Below, one piece after another: positions 6,438-13,217 of a stretch of 14,380 nucleotides of DNA. Position 1 is the first letter of the stretch. Each line of letters begins with the position of its first letter. A model generated the notes under the pieces. That model made no database searches. It saw only the letters and a program-made list of their open reading frames with translations, and was not told the DNA's origin. Source of the stretch: an uncultured Rikenellaceae bacterium (GTDB taxonomy: Bacteria; Bacteroidota; Bacteroidia; Bacteroidales; Rikenellaceae); the NCBI GenBank assembly GCA_947176715.1, contig CAMWRR010000015.1, positions 1-14,380 on the forward strand. Direction: 5' to 3'. The translations under genes and the position numbers were made by a program.

Positions 6438-7751
6438 TTATCGGTTAACGAAAAGGTGGTCGTTGAGCCTCCTTAAAGCGGTTATCTTGTCTTTTGAGTT
6501 TATGAGCATGGCTACACTGCGAGAGCTTGCTCCGTAAGATACCATCTTTACGGGTATCTCTCTTATGGAGTCGAGTATGTCGGCCACCAGACCCGGGGTG
6601 TCGTGTTCTATCTTGCCCACCACGCATATTATGGAGTTGCCCCTCTCGTACGATGCGTTGCCCAGCGCGGAAAGCTCCTCCACTATCGCCTCCACGTACG
6701 TGTTGTCATCTATGGTGAGCGATACGGCCACCTCCGAGGTGGTTATCATGTCGATGGGGGTGCGATACTTCTCGAATATCTCGAACACTCTGCGCAAGAA
6801 CCCGTAGGCCAACAACATACGTGCCGAACAGATGCGCACCACGGTGATGTCGTCTTTGGCTGCTACGGCGTGGTATTTCTTTGAGCTGTCGCCCGTCGCC
6901 GTTATGGTGGTGCCTTCGGCCGCGGGGTCGAGGGTGTTTTTGAGCTTCACGGCTATGTCGTGCTCGCGGCACGGCTGTATTGTGGAGGGGTGGAGTATCT
7001 TGGCACCGAAGTAGGCCAGCTCCGCCGCCTCGTTGAAGCTCATGTGGCGGATGGGGTAGGTGCCCTCTACGTAACGGGGGTCGTTGTTGTGCATGCCGTC
7101 TATGTCGGTCCATATCTGTACCTCGTCGGCCCCTGTCGCCGCGCCTATCAACGCCGCCGAATAGTCGCTGCCGCCGCGTCCGAGGTTGCTTATGTCGCCA
7201 TTGCTGTCGCGGCAGATGAATCCCTGCGTTACGAAGAGTGTGTCGCCGTCGGACTGCGACAATATCTCTCGGAGCTTCGACGCTAAGAATGCGGTGTCGA
7301 CGGCTCCGCTCTCGTCGGTGCGCATGGCCTCGGTTATGTCTATCAACGCCGCCTTGTGTCCGCACTCTTTCAGATACATGGCGAATATGGCCGATGTCAT
7401 CTTCTCGCCCTGCGCCACTATGGCCTTTGCGCTCTTGTCTCCGGAGTATCTCGCGGCGGTCTTGCGTATGAATGCGAAGGTGTCGCCGATTAGGGTGTCC
7501 GCCTCCTTACTGTCTGAGAGCAGCTCTCCGGTGCACCGGCGATATTTCCCTTCAAGCTCCGACAGCTTCTCTTCAAGTATGCCGCGCCCCTCCGAGAGGG
7601 CTGCGTTTAAGGCTACCAGCGCGTCCGTAGTGCCCGACATGGCGGACAATACCACCACCTTGGACTTTTGGTCGAGTACTATGGATGCCACCTTCTTCAT
7701 ATTCTCGGCCGAGCCTACCGAGGTGCCGCCGAATTTAAGTACCTTTTTCAC
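6438..7751 (-). CDS. lysC: Aspartate kinase with C-terminal ACT domains
   Basis: A 437-residue aspartokinase, catalysing phosphorylation of L-aspartate at the head of lysine, threonine, methionine and diaminopimelate synthesis. The kinase domain starts at once with MKKVLKFGGTSVG (1-13) and includes GRGGSDYSAALIGAATGADE (191-210) and WTDIDGMHNNDPR (214-226). Two ACT domains follow: about 302-360 (DMITTSEVAVSLTID, 334-348) and about 374-436. This monofunctional kinase-plus-ACT layout is that of feedback-inhibited LysC enzymes; which amino acid binds cannot be read directly. It is not fused to homoserine dehydrogenase (unlike ThrA). lysA follows 11 bp downstream. Upstream lies a 226-bp divergent promoter region with inverted repeats in the probable leader. 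Confidence 0.96.
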   Translation of the reverse strand: MKKVLKFGGTSVGSAENMKKVASIVLDQKSKVVVLSAMSGTTDALVALNAALSEGRGILEEKLSELEGKYRRCTGELLSDSKEADTLIGDTFAFIRKTAARYSGDKSAKAIVAQGEKMTSAIFAMYLKECGHKAALIDITEAMRTDESGAVDTAFLASKLREILSQSDGDTLFVTQGFICRDSNGDISNLGRGGSDYSAALIGAATGADEVQIWTDIDGMHNNDPRYVEGTYPIRHMSFNEAAELAYFGAKILHPSTIQPCREHDIAVKLKNTLDPAAEGTTITATGDSSKKYHAVAAKDDITVVRICSARMLLAYGFLRRVFEIFEKYRTPIDMITTSEVAVSLTIDDNTYVEAIVEELSALGNASYERGNSIICVVGKIEHDTPGLVADILDSIREIPVKMVSYGASSRSVAMLINSKDKITALRRLNDHLFVNR

Positions 7752-7773
7752 GGGTTGAGTGTTAAATTTTTGT

Positions 7774-7811
7774 CAAAAGCGTGGGATATCCCCTTTTAAT
7801 GTGTGCTTTTG
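7774..7811 (-). promoter_or_regulatory. Inverted repeats in the lysC leader
   Basis: CAAAAGC (7774-7780) and GCTTTTG (7805-7811) are an exact 7-bp inverted pair that encloses the 10-bp palindrome GGGATATCCC (7783-7792). They lie 23 to 60 bases before the lysC ATG, so they could fold in its leader RNA or bind a dimeric regulator. No match to the lysine riboswitch core was recognised. Confidence 0.35.
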
Positions 7812-7854
7812 TTGTATTTTCAAATTATTTTTACTTTTTTTGTACCGGAAGAGA

Positions 7855-7868
7855 GGGGGCTATCCCCC
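7855..7868 (-). promoter_or_regulatory. GC-rich hairpin in the lysC upstream region
   Basis: GGGGG (7855-7859) and CCCCC (7864-7868) flank a 4-base loop. It stands out in AT-rich surroundings. No T tract follows on either strand within a few bases, so it is not a simple terminator; it would fall in the early lysC leader if the promoter at 7885-7892 is right. Confidence 0.3.
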
Positions 7869-7884
7869 AACTCCTTTACGATTA

Positions 7885-7915
7885 CAAAAATATGTAAAAT
7901 CAGATACGGAATGAA
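7885..7915 (-). promoter_or_regulatory. Candidate lysC promoter
   Basis: On the minus strand TATTTTTG (7892-7885) fits TAnnTTTG. The -33 position (about 7915-7912) reads TTTC, an imperfect TTTG. Transcription would start near 7878, giving a leader of roughly 125 bases before lysC. Confidence 0.4.
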
Positions 7916-7920
7916 ATTTA

Positions 7921-7951
7921 TTGACATTTTGTGCGATTTTATCTATTTTTG
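7921..7951 (+). promoter_or_regulatory. Promoter for the ACT-domain gene
   Basis: TATTTTTG (7944-7951) fits the Bacteroidota -7 consensus TAnnTTTG, with TTG (7921-7923) 20 bases upstream. The same stretch also reads TTGACA-17 bases-TATTTT, close to the classical -35/-10 pattern. The start of transcription would be near 7958, about 20 bases before the ATG. Confidence 0.5.
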
Positions 7952-7957
7952 TTGAAT

Positions 7958-7969
7958 TTTAAACAGAAT
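7958..7969 (+). repeat. 12-base element TTTAAACAGAAT, copy 1
   Basis: TTTAAACAGAAT lies 8 bases before the ATG of the ACT-domain gene. The identical 12 bases occur before the next gene in the unit (8680-8691). It may be a translation-initiation or operator sequence. Confidence 0.6.
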
Positions 7970-7977
7970 GTAATATT

Positions 7978-8655
7978 ATGTTGACTATACCGGTAGCCGT
8001 AGAGCACGTTATAAAAAAGAAGCCGTTTTTAGAGAGTGCTCTCATAGAGGGCATTGTTAATCTTTCGGCGCTCTCGCGCAAGATAAAGGGCGAAGTGGAG
8101 GCCCTTCTGGGCAAGGAGGTCAATGACGGTGCCATTATCATGGCGCTCAACAGGTTGGTTCCACGTCTGGAGATAATATCCTCCATGAAGTTGAAGAAGG
8201 TGGTGGAGAACATTGGCGACATAGTGGTGCGTTCCGATCTGGCCGACTACTCGTATGTCAATTCCAAGTCGTTGCTCGCCAAGCAGATGAGGCTCTTGGA
8301 GAAGATAAGCACCATGGGCAATGACGTATTCTGCACCTTTTCTCAGGGCGTGAGCGAGACAACCATAGTGGTCAGCACCTCTTTGGGCGCGACGGTAGAG
8401 GAGATATTCGCCGACGAGGCCATAGTGGCCAAAACCACCGATCTGTCGTCCATTACAGTGAAACTGCCCGCCGAAAACAGTATCTATCCCGGTGTCTACT
8501 ACTATATATTCAAGGAGTTGGCCTGGGACAACATCAACATCACCGAGGTGATAAGCACCACCAACGAGTTTACCGTTTTGGTGGCCTCGTCGGACATACA
8601 CCATGCCTTCTCCATATTGATGGACTCGAAGAAGAAGCTGTCGGCCAATAAATAG
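7978..8655 (+). CDS. ACT-domain regulatory-type protein, no kinase domain
   Basis: A 225-residue soluble protein. Residues 1-65 (HVIKKKPFLESALIEGIVNL, SALSRKIKGEVEALLGKEVN, GAIIMALNRLVPRLE) look like a compact helical domain, possibly of winged-helix type. The C-terminal part, about 118-217, looks like two ACT-like folds: FSQGVSETTIVVST (121-134), then SSITVKLPAENSIYPGVYYY (157-176) and WDNINITEVISTTNEFTVLV (183-202). This resembles the ACT region of aspartokinases (compare VISTTNEFTVLV with MITTSEVAVSLT in the neighbouring LysC), which is why relatives are often labelled aspartate kinase, but the KFGGTSVG catalytic domain is absent. It is divergent from lysC and followed by a conserved small gene. 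A ligand-sensing regulator is a reasonable guess, not shown. I am sure of a conserved real gene, less so of function. Confidence 0.8.
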   Translation: MLTIPVAVEHVIKKKPFLESALIEGIVNLSALSRKIKGEVEALLGKEVNDGAIIMALNRLVPRLEIISSMKLKKVVENIGDIVVRSDLADYSYVNSKSLLAKQMRLLEKISTMGNDVFCTFSQGVSETTIVVSTSLGATVEEIFADEAIVAKTTDLSSITVKLPAENSIYPGVYYYIFKELAWDNINITEVISTTNEFTVLVASSDIHHAFSILMDSKKKLSANK

Positions 8656-8679
8656 CGATATTTACTTTACTATAAACAC

Positions 8680-8691
8680 TTTAAACAGAAT
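8680..8691 (+). repeat. 12-base element TTTAAACAGAAT, copy 2
   Basis: Identical to 7958-7969 and placed 4 bases before the ATG of the 95-residue protein gene, in the 40-bp gap after the ACT-domain gene. Confidence 0.6.
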
Positions 8692-8695
8692 TTTT

Positions 8696-8983
8696 ATGTC
8701 AAGCATCAGAAGAACTAAAAAAGAGATTGACGCTTTGGTTACCGAGATAGTATCGGACGCATACACCTGCCTTATAATCAACAAGAAGGGAATGCAGGAC
8801 GAGATTTTCGACATAATACAGAGCGCGGTCGATATGCGTAACGATCTCTTCGATAGGGTCAACAATCCGGCCGAGAAGCACAATCCCAAGCTGGTTAAGA
8901 AGCACTATGCCGCTTTGCGTGCGGAGATGTTCGACTCTGTGGATAAGCTCTTCGCCCGTCTGTCTGCGGCTCTCAAGGCCTAA
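8696..8983 (+). CDS. Small conserved helical protein of unknown function
   Basis: A 95-residue soluble protein, largely alpha-helical and highly charged, without signal peptide or membrane segment. The segments KKEIDALVTEIVSDAYTCLI (9-28) and QSAVDMRNDLFDRVNNPAEK (42-61), then NPKLVKKHYAALRAEM (64-79), look conserved; I recall similar proteins of this length in other Bacteroidales but know no function. It lies 40 bp after the ACT-domain gene on the same strand and shares its 12-base upstream element, so the two are likely co-expressed and may act together. A role as a binding partner of the ACT protein is inference only. Confidence 0.78.
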   Translation: MSSIRRTKKEIDALVTEIVSDAYTCLIINKKGMQDEIFDIIQSAVDMRNDLFDRVNNPAEKHNPKLVKKHYAALRAEMFDSVDKLFARLSAALKA

Positions 8984-8997
8984 GTCAGGCCTATTCT

Positions 8998-9022
8998 CTT
9001 CCGCTTATGTCGGAGGTGTTTT
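8998..9022 (+). terminator. Possible weak terminator after the small conserved gene
   Basis: CTTCCG (8998-9003) pairs with CGGAGG (9011-9016) with one wobble and a 7-base loop, followed by TGTTTT. A second hairpin, TCATGTCGC/GCGGCATGA (9022-9030/9036-9044), follows without a T tract. Either could end the upstream unit. Confidence 0.35.
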
Positions 9023-9079
9023 CATGTCGCGGCTTGCGGCATGACGATATTGTACTTAATATTTATAATCGATAAATAG

Positions 9080-10480
9080 ATGAAAAACTTCAAGATTTTA
9101 TCTTTTGTGGCGGTGTCGCTCATATCGGCGGCATTATGCGGATGTAACGGTAACGCTTCCGATGCGGGTGTTGCCGTGATAGAACTTCCCGTGCCGGAAC
9201 GTCCTGCCGGTCAGGAGGATGTCATAGGCCTTGCGCTCCCTCCTATGGACACGGTGCGTGTAGGGTTCATCGGTTTGGGTATGCGCGGTCCGGGCGCGGT
9301 GGAGCGTTTCACCCATCTGGACGGTGTCAAGATAGTGGCACTGTGCGACATACGTCCCGAGAGGGTGGCCTACTCGTCGGATATAGTAACCAAGGCCGGC
9401 CTTCCCGAGCCTGTGTGCTACAGCGGCGATTCTACCGTATGGAAAGAGTTGTGCGATCGTGACGACATCGACCTTGTCTACATCTGCACCGACTGGAAGA
9501 CCCACATACCTATGTCGGTATACGCTATGGAGCACGGCAAGAACGTTGCCGTAGAGGTGCCCGCCACCACATCTTTAGACGAGTGCTGGCAGATGGTCAA
9601 CACCGCTGAGAAGACCCGCAAACACTGCATGATGCTCGAGAACTGTTGCTACGACTTCTTCGAGATGGCTACTCTCAACATGGCGCAACAGGGGCTTCTG
9701 GGCGATTTGGTACACGCCGAGGGCGCATACATACACGACCTGCGCTCGCTCAGCTTCGACGAGACCCCCGGCGGATATTACGACATGTGGCGTCTCAAAC
9801 ACAACACCGTGCATAACGGCAACCCCTATCCCACGCACGGCTTGGGCCCCGTGTCGCAGGCGCTCGACATCAACCGCGGCGACAAATACGACTATCTCGT
9901 CTCTATGTCTTCAGACCAGTACGGCATAGGCAGATATGCGGCGAAGGTCAAGGGCGAGGAGTCTCCCGAGGCCAAGAAAGATTACGCACTGGGCGACATG
10001 AACGTAACCATGATACGCACCGACAACGGCAAGACCATCATGATACAGCACGATGTCACCAGCCCCCGTCCCTACGACCGCAAGCACGCTCTCTCGGGCA
10101 CCAAGGGTTTCATACAGAAGTATCCGGTGGAGGGTATAGCCATAGAGCCCAACACCCACAGCTTCCTTGCCAAAGAGCAGCACGACTCGGTTATGGCTCT
10201 TTACACCCATCCCATCGTCACCGAGATAGGCGAGAAAGCCAAGAAGGTGGGCGGTCACGGCGGCATGGACTTCATTATGGACTATCGTCTGGTCTACTGT
10301 CTGCGTAACGGTCTGCCCCTCGACATGAACGTCTACGATGCGGCCGCGTGGTCGTGCATAGCTCCGCTCTCGGAGATATCGGTAGCCAACGGCAGCGCTC
10401 CCGTACGCGTCCCCGACTTCACGCGCGGGGCATGGAAGAAAGAGAAAGGTTTCAGACACGCTATGGCGGCGGCCGAATAA
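9080..10480 (+). CDS. GH109-type lipoprotein glycosidase (Gfo/Idh/MocA fold)
   Basis: A 466-residue exported lipoprotein of the Gfo/Idh/MocA fold, best matched to glycoside hydrolase family 109 (alpha-N-acetylgalactosaminidases using bound NAD). Residues 1-22 are a lipoprotein signal (basic MKNFK, hydrophobic core, LCGC lipobox with C22 as likely lipidated Cys). The Rossmann motif is RVGFIGLGMRGPGAVERF (60-77). The CEKP of cytoplasmic relatives is replaced by VEVP (158-161). GH109-like blocks follow: ENCCYDFFEMATLNMAQQGL (187-206), AYIHDLR (216-222), NPYPTHGLGPVSQAL (248-262; Y250 and H253 spaced as the active-site Tyr/His of characterised GH109 enzymes) and GGHGGMDFIMDYRLVYCLRN (391-410). 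It probably trims host or dietary alpha-GalNAc glycans; other GH109 members are uncharacterised, so the substrate is unproven. A strong terminator follows. Confidence 0.88.
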   Translation: MKNFKILSFVAVSLISAALCGCNGNASDAGVAVIELPVPERPAGQEDVIGLALPPMDTVRVGFIGLGMRGPGAVERFTHLDGVKIVALCDIRPERVAYSSDIVTKAGLPEPVCYSGDSTVWKELCDRDDIDLVYICTDWKTHIPMSVYAMEHGKNVAVEVPATTSLDECWQMVNTAEKTRKHCMMLENCCYDFFEMATLNMAQQGLLGDLVHAEGAYIHDLRSLSFDETPGGYYDMWRLKHNTVHNGNPYPTHGLGPVSQALDINRGDKYDYLVSMSSDQYGIGRYAAKVKGEESPEAKKDYALGDMNVTMIRTDNGKTIMIQHDVTSPRPYDRKHALSGTKGFIQKYPVEGIAIEPNTHSFLAKEQHDSVMALYTHPIVTEIGEKAKKVGGHGGMDFIMDYRLVYCLRNGLPLDMNVYDAAAWSCIAPLSEISVANGSAPVRVPDFTRGAWKKEKGFRHAMAAAE

Positions 10481-10502
10481 TAACGGCTTTGATAATAATA
10501 TC

Positions 10503-10534
10503 GGCGTCATCTTTTGTGGGATGACGCCTTTTTT
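10503..10534 (+). terminator. Intrinsic terminator after the GH109-type gene
   Basis: GGCGTCATC (10503-10511) pairs exactly with GATGACGCC (10520-10528) around an 8-base loop and is followed by six T (10529-10534). It lies 22 bp after the stop codon. Confidence 0.88.
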
Positions 10535-10564
10535 GTGCCGTTACGTCGGGCGTGTGGTGCGATT

Positions 10565-10597
10565 TTTGTCATGATATCGGTGATTTTATTATTTTTG
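10565..10597 (+). promoter_or_regulatory. Promoter of the LpxH-like gene, almost touching its start
   Basis: TTTG (10565-10568), then 21 bases, then TATTTTTG (10590-10597) fits the TTTG/TAnnTTTG pattern. The ATG is at 10603, so transcription would begin at or within a few bases of the start codon, implying a leaderless or very short-leader mRNA. Confidence 0.5.
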
Positions 10598-10602
10598 TGA
10601 AT

Positions 10603-11331
10603 ATGGAGAGAAAAAAATACAAGACCATAGTCATATCCGACATACACATAGGCTCGCGCTGGTCGCACACGCAGGAGGCCATAGATTTTCTGAGCGGTAA
10701 CGATTGCGATATGCTCGTGCTCGGCGGCGACATAATAGACGGCTGGCACTTGGGACGCAACCGCCGTCGCTGGAGGCACGACTATAACCGTTTCCTCCAG
10801 CTGTTGTTGCGCACGCTCGAAACGACCAAGGTGGTGTACATACGCGGCAATCACGACGATTTCCTCGACAACGTCACGCCGTTCCATTACGGCAACCTCT
10901 CCATCGTAGACAACTACATATACGAGAGCGGCGACAAACGCATATACATGTTCCACGGCGACATGTTCGACAACGTCACCTCCCGTTTCAGATGGCTGTC
11001 TAAGTTCGGCGACAAGCTCTACTCCATGATGTTGCAGATAAACCGTCTCTATAACGACCACCGGCGTCGTCACGGCAAGGACTATATCTCCATATCTAAA
11101 GTGATGAAGCAGAAGGTCAAGGACATTGTGTCGCGTGCCAGCAATTTCGACAACAACATAGTCTCCATAGCCCACCGTCACGGATGCAACGCCGTGATAT
11201 GCGGCCATATACACCAGCCCGATATACGCTACATAAAAGATGTGCTCTACATGAACTCCGGCGACTGGATAGAGTCGCTCTCGGCCTTGGTCGAGGACCA
11301 CGACGGCAACTGGGGGTTATGCCAATTATGA
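10603..11331 (+). CDS. LpxH-like calcineurin-fold metallophosphoesterase
   Basis: A 242-residue metallophosphoesterase with the full set of metal-binding motifs in order: SDIHIG (12-17, D13 and H15), GGDIID (41-46), RGNHDD (81-86), FHGD (117-120) and ICGHIHQPD (199-207), ending in the NSGDWIES block (218-225). The set and length match UDP-2,3-diacylglucosamine pyrophosphatase-like enzymes, which in lipid A synthesis cleave UDP-2,3-diacylglucosamine to lipid X and UMP. Bacteroidota carry several paralogues of this type, so identity with true LpxH is likely but not certain. No signal peptide; it is expected in the cytoplasm or at the inner membrane face. ATG 10603 is chosen over an upstream GTG (10552), whose extra residues (MWCDFCHDIGDFIIFV) are not family-like and overlap the predicted promoter. 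Confidence 0.85.
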   Translation: MERKKYKTIVISDIHIGSRWSHTQEAIDFLSGNDCDMLVLGGDIIDGWHLGRNRRRWRHDYNRFLQLLLRTLETTKVVYIRGNHDDFLDNVTPFHYGNLSIVDNYIYESGDKRIYMFHGDMFDNVTSRFRWLSKFGDKLYSMMLQINRLYNDHRRRHGKDYISISKVMKQKVKDIVSRASNFDNNIVSIAHRHGCNAVICGHIHQPDIRYIKDVLYMNSGDWIESLSALVEDHDGNWGLCQL

Positions 11332-11333
11332 TA

Positions 11334-11428
11334 ACCTATGTCTCGGATTGTCCGATTACCGGAGGTGAACACGGTATTTGTGGGGATATGTCGTTAGTGG
11401 CGTGCCGGCAAGTGGTTGGAACATAGGT
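11334..11428. repeat. 8-bp inverted repeat in the 3' region of the LpxH-like gene
   Basis: ACCTATGT (11334-11341) and ACATAGGT (11421-11428) are exact inverted copies 79 bases apart, beginning 2 bp after the stop codon of the phosphoesterase. Together with the terminator at 11461-11498 they suggest a folded 3' UTR or a small RNA of about 165 bases. No coding frame of note is present. Confidence 0.4.
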
Positions 11429-11460
11429 CGTTGGTTCCCAATGCGGAGTATATCTATTCC

Positions 11461-11498
11461 AAAATGGCGTAATAGTGGTCCATATTACGCCATTTTTT
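11461..11498 (+). terminator. Strong intrinsic terminator upstream of the SulP gene
   Basis: AAAATGGCGTAATA (11461-11474) and TATTACGCCATTTT (11483-11496) form an exact 14-bp stem with an 8-base loop. The right arm runs into a T tract (11493-11498), and the left arm begins with four A, so it could also act in the other direction. It lies 130 bp after the phosphoesterase stop. Confidence 0.9.
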
Positions 11499-11499
11499 A

Positions 11500-11507
11500 T
11501 ACCTTTG
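11500..11507 (+). promoter_or_regulatory. Candidate -7 promoter element for the SulP gene
   Basis: TACCTTTG matches TAnnTTTG and lies directly after the terminator, predicting a transcript start near 11514 and a leader of about 49 bases. No good TTTG is seen at the -33 position, which falls inside the terminator stem. Confidence 0.45.
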
Positions 11508-11562
11508 CGCGGAAATTCGGCCCTGATGCAGGGCATGTTTTTTAGTATAATAAATCGGTAAA

Positions 11563-13194
11563 ATGGAATCGGTATTCAAACCCAAACTGTTTACACTTCT
11601 TCGTAGCGGCATATCCAAGGAGCAGGTAGGTCGCGATATCATGGCCGGTGTAGTTGTCGGCATAGTGGCCCTGCCATTGGCCATAGCGTTCGGCGTGGCC
11701 TCCGGGGTGTCGCCCGAGAAAGGGCTCATCACCGCGATAGTGGCGGGTTTCATCGTATCGCTGTTGGGCGGTAGCCGTGTGCAGATAGGCGGTCCTACGG
11801 GGGCGTTCATCGTCATAGTCTGCGGCATTGTCAAGAACAACGGCTTCGAGGGGTTGCTCATATCCACCGTTCTGGCCGGTATCTTTTTGGTGGCGTTCGG
11901 GCTTCTGCGTCTCGGGGCGTTGCTCAAATACATACCGCAGCCGTTGATAATAGGCTTTACTTCGGCAATAGCGCTCACCATATTCACCACACAGATAAAC
12001 GATGCGCTCGGGCTTACCATCGCCGATATACCAGACTCTTTCACAGGCAAGTGGGGAGCCTACTTCTCGTCTCTCGATACTTTCAACCCGTGGGCGTTCG
12101 GCATAATGACAGCCACGCTATTGATAGGCATATATACCCCCAAGCTGATAAAACGGGTGCCGGGGTCGTTCATAGCCATAGTGCTCATGACGGCCGTAGT
12201 GGCCATATTCGATCTGCCGGTGGTTACTATCGAGACCCTATACGGAGATATACCCAGCACAATATCGGTGTCGGCTCTTAAATTCGACCTCGCAGGTATC
12301 GGCGATTACATACAGCCCGCCATAACCATAGCCCTGCTCGGCGCCATAGAGAGTCTGCTCTCGGCGGTGGTGGCCGACGGTATGATAAGCGGGCACCACC
12401 GCTCCAATACCGAGCTGATAGCGCAAGGCATAGCCAACATAGCCACGCCGTTCTTCGGAGGCATACCCGCTACCGGCGCAATAGCCCGTACGGCCACCAA
12501 CATCAAGAACGGCGGCCGCACACCCATAGCCGGTATAGTTCATGCCGTGGTGCTGTTGCTCATCGTCTTGTTCTTCGGACGGTTCGCCAAGCTGATACCC
12601 ATGAGCGTGTTGGCCGGCATCCTCATACTGGTGTCATACAACATGAGCGAGTGGCGTCTGTTCCGTTCGGTGGTGACACGTTCGGGGGCTTTCGACCGTA
12701 TCATATTGTTGGTCACCTTTTTCCTTACCGTGTTTGTAGACCTTACCGTGGCGATAGAGGTGGGCATAGTGTTGGCCGCGCTCATGTTCATGAAGCGTAT
12801 GTCCGACTTGGGAACAAACCTCGAGGAGAGCCGCGACATAGACTATATCAACAACTACGGCGACCTGCCCCGTGAGATAGGTGTGTATGAGATATCGGGT
12901 CCGTTCTTCTTCGGTTCGGCCAAACACTACTGCAACGTGATGCGGGAGCTCGGTCTCAAATACAAGGTGATGATATTGCGCATGAGAAACGTGCCCTTCA
13001 TCGACGCCACGGCCGTGGTCAATCTGGCCGCCATGGTCGCCGACCTCGAAAAGAGCGGCACCAAGGTGGTGCTGTCCGGGGTACGTCAGGAGGTGCGTAC
13101 CGTGCTCGAACGCAGCGATAACGACATGATACATACCGTATCGATATCCGATAACTTCACCGAGGCGGTGGAGGTGGCCAAAAAGGCCATATAA
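11563..13194 (+). CDS. SulP-family anion transporter with STAS domain
   Basis: A 543-residue inner-membrane transporter of the SulP (SLC26) family, which moves sulfate, bicarbonate, dicarboxylates or other anions. The transport domain (about 20-420) has the typical early block LPLAIAFGVASGVSPEKGLI (37-56), LLGGSRVQIGGPTGAF (around 67-82) and GGIPATGAIARTATNIKNGG (299-318). A cytoplasmic STAS domain follows (about 437-540: EIGVYEISGPFFFGSA, then MILRMRNVPFIDATAVVNLA). The Asp-Ala-Thr at the start of the conserved STAS helix is where anti-sigma-antagonist proteins carry their DS or DT phosphosite. Length is standard and the gene looks intact. It stands alone, between a strong terminator upstream and another downstream. 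Sulfate versus bicarbonate cannot be decided: no carbonic anhydrase or sulfate-assimilation gene is adjacent. Confidence 0.93.
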   Translation: MESVFKPKLFTLLRSGISKEQVGRDIMAGVVVGIVALPLAIAFGVASGVSPEKGLITAIVAGFIVSLLGGSRVQIGGPTGAFIVIVCGIVKNNGFEGLLISTVLAGIFLVAFGLLRLGALLKYIPQPLIIGFTSAIALTIFTTQINDALGLTIADIPDSFTGKWGAYFSSLDTFNPWAFGIMTATLLIGIYTPKLIKRVPGSFIAIVLMTAVVAIFDLPVVTIETLYGDIPSTISVSALKFDLAGIGDYIQPAITIALLGAIESLLSAVVADGMISGHHRSNTELIAQGIANIATPFFGGIPATGAIARTATNIKNGGRTPIAGIVHAVVLLLIVLFFGRFAKLIPMSVLAGILILVSYNMSEWRLFRSVVTRSGAFDRIILLVTFFLTVFVDLTVAIEVGIVLAALMFMKRMSDLGTNLEESRDIDYINNYGDLPREIGVYEISGPFFFGSAKHYCNVMRELGLKYKVMILRMRNVPFIDATAVVNLAAMVADLEKSGTKVVLSGVRQEVRTVLERSDNDMIHTVSISDNFTEAVEVAKKAI

Positions 13195-13217
13195 GAAACC
13201 CCTGAAACGGGAACCCG

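Noticed and set aside
7978..8655. Calling the ACT-domain gene an aspartate kinase
   Set aside because: There is no KFGGTSVG or other kinase-domain motif; only the ACT-like portion resembles aspartokinases.
9080..10480. Annotating the lipoprotein as a plain cytoplasmic dehydrogenase like the one at 3383-4405
   Set aside because: It has a lipoprotein signal, lacks the EKP lysine and carries GH109-type blocks, so a secreted glycosidase is the better call.
10552..10602. GTG start giving the LpxH-like protein 17 more residues
   Set aside because: The added residues are not family-like and would overlap the upstream promoter elements; ATG 10603 sits at the usual distance from the DIHIG motif.
10507..11301. 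Minus-strand open frame opposite the LpxH-like gene
   Set aside because: The plus-strand frame has all metallophosphoesterase motifs; the minus-strand product is a Val/Tyr/His-rich shadow and starts inside the gene.
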